The translations under genes were made by a program, and so were the position numbers. Shown here piece by piece: positions 57,529 through 64,000 of a DNA stretch of 64,000 nucleotides. The stretch spans positions 6,732,001 through 6,796,000 of the forward strand of contig NZ_JAPEPO010000001.1 in NCBI RefSeq assembly GCF_026340095.1, read 5' to 3'. Under the pieces are notes generated by a model. It ran no database searches. It was not told the origin of the DNA and was given only the letters and a program-made list of their open reading frames with translations. Position 1 is the stretch's first letter, and the number at the start of each line of letters is the position of its first letter. The stretch is from Streptomyces sp. NBC_01446 (GTDB lineage Bacteria > Actinomycetota > Actinomycetes > Streptomycetales > Streptomycetaceae).

Positions 57529-57559
57529 ACGGCCCCGGACCGGTTCGGTCCGGGGCCGT
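57529..57559 (+). terminator. Terminator of metK
   Basis: A perfect 14-bp stem with a GTT loop (57529-57542 with 57546-57559) lies 34 bp past metK and 30 bp before the priA promoter. Confidence 0.88.
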
Positions 57560-57589
57560 CGCGCGTCCTCGCCCCCATCGCGGCGGCCG

Positions 57590-57612
57590 CTGTCAGTGCG
57601 GTCTGGTAGGAA
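57590..57612 (+). promoter_or_regulatory. DNA-damage-type (RecA-NDp-like) promoter of priA
   Basis: CTGTCAGTG (57590-57598), an 8-bp spacer and TAGGAA (57607-57612) match TTGTCRGTG-N8-TAnnnT with two mismatches, one at each end. The -10 box ends 7 nt before the GTG, again suggesting a leaderless transcript. Confidence 0.55.
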
Positions 57613-57619
57613 TTTGGCT

Positions 57620-59770
57620 GTGAGCAGCGAGAACGGGCAGGGCGACGGCGGCGGTGAGGGTGCGCCGCCCGAGCAGCTTGCGCTGATTCGGGAGACCGTG
57701 CGCCAGGCCAAGGTGCCGCGGGCCAAGCCGCGTACGTGGCGCGGGGCCGCCCTCGCCAAGGAGCTGCCCGTGGCGCGGGTGCTCGTGGACAAGGGCGTGC
57801 TGCATCTCGACCGGTACTTCGACTACGCGGTGCCCGAGGAGCTCGACGCCGACGCGCAGCCGGGGGTGCGGGTGCGCGTGCGGTTCGGCGCCGGGAAGCA
57901 CTCGGTGCGGGACGGGCGCCGCGAGGGGGGCGGTCTGATCGACGGGTTCGTCGTCGCGCGGGTCGCCGCGTCCGAGTACCAGGGGCCGCTCGCCGCCCTC
58001 GCGCAGGTCGTATCGCCCGAGCCCGTGCTCGGGGAGGAGCTGCTCGGTCTCGCCCGCGCCGTCGCCGACCGGTACGCGGGAAGCCTCGCCGACGTGCTCC
58101 AGCTGGCCGTCCCGCCGCGGAACGCACGCGCGGAGAAGAAGCCGTCTCCCGAGCCACTCCCGCCTCCGCCGGCGCCGGACGCGGGCAGCTGGCGGCGGTA
58201 CGAGCGCGGGGCCGGATTCCTGGAGGCTCTCGCGTCGGGCGGCGCGCCACGTGCCGCCTGGACCGCGTTGCCCGGGCCCGAGTGGGCCGACGAAGTGGCG
58301 CGCGCCGTCGCCGCGACCCTCTCCTCCGGGCGCGGGGCCCTGGTCGTCGTGCCCGACGGTCGCGCGGTCGCGCGGGTCGACGCCGCGCTGGGCACCGTAC
58401 TCGGGGAGGGACGGCATGCCGTGCTGACCGCCGACGCGGGTCCCGAGAAGCGGTACCGCGAGTGGCTCGGGGTGCGGCGTGGGTCGGTACGGGCGGTCGT
58501 GGGTACCCGGGCCGCGATGTTCGCCCCCGTGCGGGATTTGGGTCTCGTGGTCATCTGGGACGACGGCGACTCCAGCCACGCGGAGCCGCATGCTCCGCAG
58601 CCGCATGCGCGCGATGTGCTGCTGTTGCGGGCCGCGCACGACAAGTGTGCTTTTCTGCTGGGGAGTTGGAGTTGCACGGTCGAGGCCGCACAGCTCGTCG
58701 AGGGCGGTTGGGCCGCGCCCCTCATCGCGGGGCGTGAGCAGGTCCGGGGCGCCGCACCCCTCGTACGGACGGTGGGGGACGGGGATCTCGCGCGCGACGA
58801 GGCGGCGCGGGCCGCGCGGCTGCCCTCGCTCGCGTGGCAGGTGGTGCGGGAAGGGCTGAAGAGCGGGCCGGTTCTCGTGCAGGTGCCGCGGCGCGGCTAC
58901 GTACCGCGGCTCGCGTGCGAGCGGTGCCGCGAGCCCGCGCGCTGCCGCCGCTGCGCCGGGCCGCTGGAGGCGAGTGAGGGGACGTCCAGCCTGACGTGCG
59001 GCTGGTGCGGGAAGGAGGAGAGTGCCTGGCACTGCCAGGAGTGCGGGGGGTTCCGGCTGCGGGCGCAGGTCGTGGGGGCGCGCAGGACGGCGGAGGAGCT
59101 GGGGCGGGCGTTTCCGGCGGTGCCGGTGCGCACGTCCGGGCGGGAGCAGGTCCTCGACACGGTGCCGGGGGCGCCGGCCCTGGTGGTGAGTACGCCGGGC
59201 GCGGAGCCCGTGGCCGAAGGCGGGTACGCGGCCGCGCTGTTGCTCGACGGCTGGGCGATGCTGGGCCGCCCCGATCTGCGGGCGGGGGAGGACGCGCTGC
59301 GGCGCTGGATCGCGGCGGCCTCGCTCGTGAGACCGCAGGGGACGGGCGGCACGGTGGTGATCGTGGCCGAGCCGACACTGCGTCCCGTGCAGGCGTTGGT
59401 GCGGTGGGACCCGGTGGGGCACGCCGTGCGGGAGCTCTCCGAGCGGGCCGAGCTGGGCTTCCCGCCGGTGTCGCGGATGGCGGCGGTCTCGGGCGCGCCC
59501 GAGGCGCTCGCCGGGTTCCTGGCGGCGGTGGAACTGCCGGGTGACGCCGAAGTGTTGGGCCCTGTCCCGGTGCCGGACGCGGCGCCGGGACCGTCTCGCC
59601 GCCCCGGGGCCCCACCGCCGGGGGAGCACTGGGAGCGCGTCCTGGTCAGGGTCCCGCCCGGCAGCGGCGCGGCACTCGCGTCGGCGCTGAAGCACGCGCA
59701 GGCGGCCCGGATGGCCCGCGGCGGCACGGAGCCGGTACGGGTGCGGGTGGATCCGCCGGACATCGGCTGA
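57620..59770 (+). CDS. priA: PriA-type replication restart protein lacking helicase motifs
   Basis: The 716-residue protein aligns with PriA by its N-terminal DNA-binding domain (VARVLVDKGVLHLDRYFDYA) and by the zinc-binding cysteines in CERCREPARCRRC and CGWCG/CQEC at about 430-475. The helicase core has lost its motor: where PriA has the Walker A GxxGSGKT there is no P-loop, and the DEEH box reads WDDGD. Actinobacterial PriA proteins are known to be defective in this way. It may act as a structural fork-binding factor without ATP hydrolysis. GTG 57620 without ribosome binding site, directly after a damage-type promoter. Confidence 0.88.
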   Translation: MSSENGQGDGGGEGAPPEQLALIRETVRQAKVPRAKPRTWRGAALAKELPVARVLVDKGVLHLDRYFDYAVPEELDADAQPGVRVRVRFGAGKHSVRDGRREGGGLIDGFVVARVAASEYQGPLAALAQVVSPEPVLGEELLGLARAVADRYAGSLADVLQLAVPPRNARAEKKPSPEPLPPPPAPDAGSWRRYERGAGFLEALASGGAPRAAWTALPGPEWADEVARAVAATLSSGRGALVVVPDGRAVARVDAALGTVLGEGRHAVLTADAGPEKRYREWLGVRRGSVRAVVGTRAAMFAPVRDLGLVVIWDDGDSSHAEPHAPQPHARDVLLLRAAHDKCAFLLGSWSCTVEAAQLVEGGWAAPLIAGREQVRGAAPLVRTVGDGDLARDEAARAARLPSLAWQVVREGLKSGPVLVQVPRRGYVPRLACERCREPARCRRCAGPLEASEGTSSLTCGWCGKEESAWHCQECGGFRLRAQVVGARRTAEELGRAFPAVPVRTSGREQVLDTVPGAPALVVSTPGAEPVAEGGYAAALLLDGWAMLGRPDLRAGEDALRRWIAAASLVRPQGTGGTVVIVAEPTLRPVQALVRWDPVGHAVRELSERAELGFPPVSRMAAVSGAPEALAGFLAAVELPGDAEVLGPVPVPDAAPGPSRRPGAPPPGEHWERVLVRVPPGSGAALASALKHAQAARMARGGTEPVRVRVDPPDIG

Positions 59771-59911
59771 CGTGGTGTGCGTGGGGCGGGGGCTCGCCCG
59801 GAGGGCCGGTGGCAATCGGCCTGGCCCGGGTGCCGCCCCGGAACAACGCAATGCGCCCCCAACACACCTCCGCCTCCCCGCACTTGACCCGCGGAGAGGC
59901 GGTGCGCGAGG

Positions 59912-60451
59912 TCAGCCGTTGCGCGGGCCGGGGAAGGCCGTTGGGCGGGGGTCCTCGCGGAGCACCTGGCTGCCCGCCGTCGGCTGCGTGGGCATGGAGC
60001 GGGCGGCGGGGACGGACGGGATCGTCGCCGTGCCGATGGGGACGGGGGGCCGCGTCCCCGCCGTCTCCGTGGCGCGCTCGGCGTCGGCCGCCGCCTGCGC
60101 CGCGGCCCTGCGGGCCCCGTAACGGCGGTGTACGGCCTGCTTCGTGACCCCGAGCGCGGAGCCCACGGCGTCCCACGAGAAGCCCAGCGAGCGGTCGAAG
60201 TCGACGGCCGCGGTCACCAGGGTCTCGACGCTGTCGCGCAGCTCCTGGGCCAGGCGGACGGTCGGGGCGGGAGCGCGCCCGTAGACGACGAAGCCCGCGG
60301 AGGGGCCGGAGCGGCGTGGGCGGTAGACGTTGCCGAGCTGGGCGGTGAGGGTGCGCAGTGCGTCCACCTGCCGGCGGACCCGCTCGATGTCCCGTACCAG
60401 GAGGTGCAGGCTGGCCCGTGCCTGGGCGTCGTGGGTTGCGTGGTCGGCCAT
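59912..60451 (-). CDS. Helix-turn-helix DNA-binding protein of unknown role
   Basis: The 179-residue protein has an N-terminal helical region (LLVRDIERVRRQVDALRTLT), a middle basic segment, and a helix-turn-helix at about residues 88-118 with GFSWDAVGSALGVTKQAVHR RYG pattern (recognition helix VTKQAVHRRYG). The last 50 residues are Pro/Thr-rich and probably disordered. I chose ATG 60451 with GAGAGG eight bases upstream; a TTG two codons earlier is possible. It lies opposite priA and fmt. A perfect inverted repeat at 60509-60531 upstream of its start is a candidate site for its own product. Its targets are unknown. Confidence 0.78.
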   Translation of the reverse strand: MADHATHDAQARASLHLLVRDIERVRRQVDALRTLTAQLGNVYRPRRSGPSAGFVVYGRAPAPTVRLAQELRDSVETLVTAAVDFDRSLGFSWDAVGSALGVTKQAVHRRYGARRAAAQAAADAERATETAGTRPPVPIGTATIPSVPAARSMPTQPTAGSQVLREDPRPTAFPGPRNG

Positions 60452-60508
60452 GAACAAGCCTCTCGAGACCGGCGTTGAAACGGATCGGGCCGCATCTGTG
60501 GCCCTTGA

Positions 60509-60531
60509 TTGGTCAACTCTTCCTTGACCAA
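60509..60531. promoter_or_regulatory. Inverted repeat operator upstream of the HTH gene
   Basis: TTGGTCAA-N7-TTGACCAA is a perfect 8-bp inverted repeat 58 bp before the HTH gene start. On the minus strand it contains TTGACC, a good -35 sequence, so a bound regulator would cover the promoter. Confidence 0.6.
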
Positions 60532-60568
60532 CGCGCCAGTTGGTGAGGGGTCACGCTGGAGGGGCGTA

Positions 60569-60582
60569 TGCGCATATGCGCA
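60569..60582. promoter_or_regulatory. 14-bp palindrome in the HTH-fmt divergent region
   Basis: TGCGCATATGCGCA is a perfect palindrome 131 bp upstream of fmt. A TAGACT at 60660-60665 is the likely fmt -10 box, so the palindrome is about 80 bp upstream of that promoter. Confidence 0.45.
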
Positions 60583-60712
60583 GGGCGCGCGTCGATGCGT
60601 ACGCTCCCGGGGGCAGGCGGGCCCCGAATACCGGAGGGAACGGGACCGTGGAACGGCCATAGACTGGTGTGCTGCCCGTCAACTCCCTGCCCCGAGAGGC
60701 CGAAAGACACCT

Positions 60713-61657
60713 ATGAAGCTCGTCTTCGCAGGCACCCCCGAGGTCGCCGTTCCCGCTCTGGACGCCCTGATCGCCTCCGACCGTCACGAGGTCGCCGCGG
60801 TCGTCACCCGGCCGGACGCTCCGGCGGGCCGCGGCCGCAGGCTCGTCGCCAGTCCGGTCGCCGATCGCGCGGAGGAGGCGGGGATCGAGGTCCTCAAGCC
60901 CGCGAAGCCGCGCGACGAGGCGTTCCTGGCCCGGCTGCGCGAGATCGCCCCCGACTGCTGCCCGGTCGTCGCCTACGGCGCGCTGCTGCCGAAGGTCGCC
61001 CTCGACGTCCCCGCGCACGGCTGGGTCAACCTGCACTTCTCGCTGCTGCCCGCCTGGCGCGGCGCCGCCCCCGTGCAGCACGCGATCATGGCCGGCGACG
61101 AGATCACCGGTGCGTCCACGTTCCTGATCGAGGAGGGGCTCGACTCCGGGCCGCTCTACGGGACGGTGACGGAGATGGTGCGCCCCACCGACACGAGCGG
61201 CGACCTGCTCACCCGGCTGGCTTTCGCGGGCGCCGGACTGCTCTCCGCGACCATGGACGGCATCGAGGACGGCTCCCTGAAGGCCCTGCCGCAGCCCGCC
61301 GACGGCATCACGGTCGCACCGAAGATCACCGTCGAGAACGCGCACGTCGACTGGTCGGCACCCGCCCTGCGCGTCGACCGCGTGGTCCGCGGCTGCACGC
61401 CCGCGCCCGGCGCCTGGACCGTCTTCCGGGACGAGCGCCTCAAGCTCATCCAGGCCGTCCCGGTCCCGGACCGCACCGATCTCGCGCCCGGTGAGCTCGC
61501 CGTCGGCAAGAAGAACCTGTACGTGGGGACCGGCTCGTACGCGGTGGAGCTGCTGTGGGTACAGGCCCAGGGCAAGAAGCCGATGGCCGCGGCCGACTGG
61601 GCGCGCGGGGTGCGGATCGCCCCGGGCGAGCGCCTGGGCGGGACCGACGTAGGCTGA
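60713..61657 (+). CDS. fmt: Methionyl-tRNA formyltransferase
   Basis: The 314-residue enzyme formylates initiator Met-tRNA using 10-formyl-tetrahydrofolate. The start MKLVFAGTPEVAVPAL, the catalytic Asn and His in GWVNLHFSLLPAWRGAAP (about 105-122) and the Asp in EGLDSGPLYG are all present, with the C-terminal OB-like domain. ATG 60713 follows GAGAGGCCGAAAG. rsmB follows after 34 bp, as in most bacteria, though peptide deformylase is not adjacent. Confidence 0.96.
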   Translation: MKLVFAGTPEVAVPALDALIASDRHEVAAVVTRPDAPAGRGRRLVASPVADRAEEAGIEVLKPAKPRDEAFLARLREIAPDCCPVVAYGALLPKVALDVPAHGWVNLHFSLLPAWRGAAPVQHAIMAGDEITGASTFLIEEGLDSGPLYGTVTEMVRPTDTSGDLLTRLAFAGAGLLSATMDGIEDGSLKALPQPADGITVAPKITVENAHVDWSAPALRVDRVVRGCTPAPGAWTVFRDERLKLIQAVPVPDRTDLAPGELAVGKKNLYVGTGSYAVELLWVQAQGKKPMAAADWARGVRIAPGERLGGTDVG

Positions 61658-61691
61658 ACGGGTTCGAGCCGATACCAGCAGCGGAGCACCT

Positions 61692-63158
61692 TTGAACGAC
61701 CAGCCCGGCCGGCGTCCCCAGAAGTCAGGTAAGCCCGGCACCCCCGGGAAGCAGGGAAAGCCGTACCGCCGCCCGCAGAAGGACCCGGTCCGCTATCTCG
61801 CCTTCGAGGCGCTGCGGGCCGTGGACGAGCGCGATGCGTATGCGAACCTCGTGCTCCCGCCGCTGCTGCGCAAGGCCCGGGAGAAGGAGGGGCCCGAAAA
61901 GTTCGACGCCCGTGACGCGGCGCTCGCCACGGAGCTGGTGTACGGGACGCTGCGTCGGCAGGGCACGTACGACGCGATCGTCGCCGCCTGTATCGACCGG
62001 CCGCTGCGGGAGGTCGATCCGCCGGTTCTCGACGTGCTGAACATGGGCGTCCACCAGCTGCTCGGCACGCGGATCCCCACGCACGCGGCTGTGTCGGCCT
62101 CCGTGGAGCTGGCACGGGTCGTGTTGGGTGACGGGCGCGCCAAGTTCGTGAACGCCGTGCTCCGCAAGGTGGCGCAGGACGACCTCGACGGGTGGGTGGA
62201 GAAGGTCGCGCCCCCGTACGACGAGGACGCCGAGGACCATCTCGCCGTGGTGCATTCGCATCCGCGATGGATCGTGTCGGCGCTGTGGGACTCGCTCGGC
62301 GGCGGCCGTGCGGGTATCGAGGACCTGCTGGAGGCTGACAACGAGCGGCCCGAGGTGACGCTCGTGGCGCGGCCGGGCCGGACGACCGCGGACGTCGTCC
62401 TGGACGAGGTCGGCGAGGAGTCGGCGTTGCCGGGGCGCTGGTCGCCGTACGCCGTGCGGCTCACCGAGGGCGGTGAGCCCGGGTCGCTCGATCCCGTACG
62501 GACCGGCCGGGCCGGTGTCCAGGACGAGGGCAGCCAGCTCGTGGCGATCGCCCTCGCGAACGCGCCCCTGGAGGGCCGGGACGAGAAGTGGCTCGACGGC
62601 TGTGCCGGCCCCGGCGGCAAGGCGGCCATGCTCGCCGGCCTCGCCTCCGAACGGGGTGCGGCCCTGCTCGCCGCCGAGAAGCAGCCCCACCGCGCCCGCC
62701 TCGTGGCGAACGCGCTCGCGGGGAACCCCGGCCCGTACCAGGTCATCGCGGCCGACGGCACCCGCCCGCCGTGGGGCCCCGCGACCTTCGACCGCGTCCT
62801 CATGGACGTGCCCTGCACCGGTCTCGGTGCGCTGCGCCGCAGGCCCGAGGCGCGCTGGCGGCGGCGCCCCGAGGACCTGGAGGGCTTCGCGCCGCTCCAG
62901 CGCTCGCTCCTGACCACCGCCCTCGACTCCGTACGGGTGGGGGGCGTCGTCGGCTACGTGACCTGCTCGCCGCACCTCGCCGAGACCCGCGCCGTCGTGG
63001 ACGACGTCATGAAGCACCACCCCGGCGCCGAACTCGTCGACGCGCGCCCGCTGCTGCCCGGCGTACCGGCGCTCGGGGACGGCCCCGACATCCAGCTCTG
63101 GCCGCATCTGCACGGCACGGACGCGATGTACCTGGCGCTGATCCGGCGCACCGCCTGA
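61692..63158 (+). CDS. rsmB: 16S rRNA (cytosine-967-C5)-methyltransferase RsmB
   Basis: The 488-residue protein joins an N-terminal NusB-like RNA-binding domain (about 30-170, LAFEALRAVDERDAYANLVL) to a SAM-dependent Fmu/Sun methyltransferase domain. The SAM site is DGCAGPGGKAAMLA, motif IV has the Cys of MDVPCTGLG (about 375) and motif VI the nucleophile Cys of VTCSPH (about 424). TTG start with GGAG six bases upstream. The first 25 residues are basic and disordered. Confidence 0.94.
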   Translation: MNDQPGRRPQKSGKPGTPGKQGKPYRRPQKDPVRYLAFEALRAVDERDAYANLVLPPLLRKAREKEGPEKFDARDAALATELVYGTLRRQGTYDAIVAACIDRPLREVDPPVLDVLNMGVHQLLGTRIPTHAAVSASVELARVVLGDGRAKFVNAVLRKVAQDDLDGWVEKVAPPYDEDAEDHLAVVHSHPRWIVSALWDSLGGGRAGIEDLLEADNERPEVTLVARPGRTTADVVLDEVGEESALPGRWSPYAVRLTEGGEPGSLDPVRTGRAGVQDEGSQLVAIALANAPLEGRDEKWLDGCAGPGGKAAMLAGLASERGAALLAAEKQPHRARLVANALAGNPGPYQVIAADGTRPPWGPATFDRVLMDVPCTGLGALRRRPEARWRRRPEDLEGFAPLQRSLLTTALDSVRVGGVVGYVTCSPHLAETRAVVDDVMKHHPGAELVDARPLLPGVPALGDGPDIQLWPHLHGTDAMYLALIRRTA

Positions 63159-63238
63159 CACCAGGGCGCGGCATCCGGGGAGCGAGACAGGTCTGGACCG
63201 GGGGGAGCAACCGGCGCCGGGCATGGCAGTCTTGGGTC

Positions 63239-63925
63239 ATGGCCGTGCAGATCAACCCCAGCATCCTGTCCGCGGACTTCGCCCGCCTTGCCGAGGAGGC
63301 AAAGGCCGTCGAGGGCGCCGACTGGCTCCATGTGGACGTCATGGACAACCACTTCGTCCCGAACCTGACCCTCGGGGTGCCGGTCGTGGAGTCCCTGGCG
63401 CGGGCTACGGACATCCCGCTGGACTGCCATCTGATGATCGAGGACGCCGATCGCTGGGCGCCGCAGTACGTCGAGGCGGGCGCCGGGTCCGTCACCTTCC
63501 ATGCGGAGGCCGCGGCCGCCCCCATCCGGCTGGCCCGCGAGATCCGCGCCAAGGGCGCCCGCGCCTCCATGGCGCTCAAGCCGGCGACCCCCATCGAGCC
63601 GTACGAGGACCTGCTCCCCGAGCTCGACATGCTTCTGATCATGACGGTTGAGCCGGGATTCGGCGGGCAGGCGTTCCTGGACCTCATGCTGCCGAAGATC
63701 CGCCGCACCCGTGAGCTGATCAGCAAGCACGGCCTCGAACTCTGGCTCCAGGTCGACGGCGGCGTCTCGGCCTCCACCATCGAGCGCTGCGCGGAGGCGG
63801 GCGCCGACGTCTTCGTCGCCGGTTCCGCCGTCTACGGCGCCGCCGACCCCGCCCAGGCAGTACGTGCACTGCGCACGCAGGCGGAGACGGTGTCGGCCGC
63901 CGCGGCCTGGGCATGCGGCCACTGA
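63239..63925 (+). CDS. rpe: Ribulose-phosphate 3-epimerase
   Basis: The 228-residue TIM-barrel enzyme interconverts ribulose 5-phosphate and xylulose 5-phosphate. Metal and catalytic residues lie in INPSILSADFARL, WLHVDVMDNHFVPNLT, DCHLMIED, MTVEPGFGGQ and the final VDGGVS and VAGSAVYG phosphate-binding loops. A CAGTCT at 63227-63232 is 6 nt before ATG 63239 and no ribosome binding site is present, so a leaderless transcript is possible. The C-terminal Ala-rich tail is slightly longer than usual. Confidence 0.95.
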   Translation: MAVQINPSILSADFARLAEEAKAVEGADWLHVDVMDNHFVPNLTLGVPVVESLARATDIPLDCHLMIEDADRWAPQYVEAGAGSVTFHAEAAAAPIRLAREIRAKGARASMALKPATPIEPYEDLLPELDMLLIMTVEPGFGGQAFLDLMLPKIRRTRELISKHGLELWLQVDGGVSASTIERCAEAGADVFVAGSAVYGAADPAQAVRALRTQAETVSAAAAWACGH

Positions 63926-64000
63926 GCCACGGGAACGTGAACGCCGCCCATCAGGGCAGATCAAGTCCGCCACATCTGCAAGGATGAACGGTGAGTCCAG

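Noticed and set aside
63984..64000. Possible start of a further gene at the right edge
   Set aside because: An ATG is followed by only five codons before the window ends, too little to support a call.

Overview
This is a high-GC actinobacterial chromosome segment, almost certainly Streptomyces. It combines bldD, the Streptomyces-type integration host factor sIHF, phosphatidylinositol mannoside genes, a HD-containing RelA, frequent GTG/TTG starts, GTGA/ATGA stop-start overlaps and long GC-rich hairpin terminators. From memory, the gene order matches the core block SCO1528 to SCO1464 of S. coelicolor. I see no prophage, insertion sequence, CRISPR array, rRNA or tRNA. The window is mostly conserved housekeeping DNA, so the second-look material lies in regulatory sites, degenerate enzymes and repeats.

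Layout. 1-3250 (minus): a truncated membrane protein and an EF-G-like GTPase. 3520-6899 (plus): pgsA-patA-pimA, translationally coupled, for phosphatidylinositol and PIM synthesis, then a LemA-like protein. 7079-9417: pdxS-pdxT (vitamin B6) and yebC. 9523-11802: ruvC-ruvA-ruvB. 11968-18830: yajC-secD-secF, apt and relA. 18894-21073 (minus): a DUF349 protein and a cyclophilin. 21290-24137: a metallo-beta-lactamase-fold hydrolase, hisS and a VKOR protein. 24207-26571: rarA and rpsD. 26602-28806 (minus): a large NTPase-TPR protein. 28954-38462: DUF948, a small membrane protein, alaS, ruvX, mltG and aroE-aroC-aroK-aroB. 38586-41818: a kinase-like ATPase, an M24-fold protein, efp and nusB. 42116-42616 (minus): bldD. 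42860-52870: the pyrimidine cluster pyrR-pyrB-pyrC-(PH-like protein)-carA-carB-pyrD-pyrF. 53351-63925: sIHF, gmk, rpoZ, coaBC, metK, a helicase-defective PriA, a HTH protein (minus), fmt, rsmB and rpe.

How the parts work together. The pyr cluster encodes de novo UMP synthesis under PyrR; the pyrR leader carries a full match to the PyrR RNA-binding consensus placed so that its outer stem covers the ribosome binding site. The aro genes make chorismate. The ruv genes, rarA and priA are separate transcription units in DNA repair and fork restart, and all three carry the same promoter type: a match or near match to the mycobacterial RecA-independent DNA-damage promoter TTGTCRGTG-N8-TAnnnT. That shared motif is the most interesting pattern I found. 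Other leads are an inverted-repeat operator beside an unassigned HTH gene, two 14-bp perfect palindromes (upstream of rpoZ and of fmt), a 12-unit 8-bp tandem array between nusB and bldD, a structured leader before rpsD, and Streptomyces-type hairpin repeats at the sIHF transcription start and inside the relA N-terminus.
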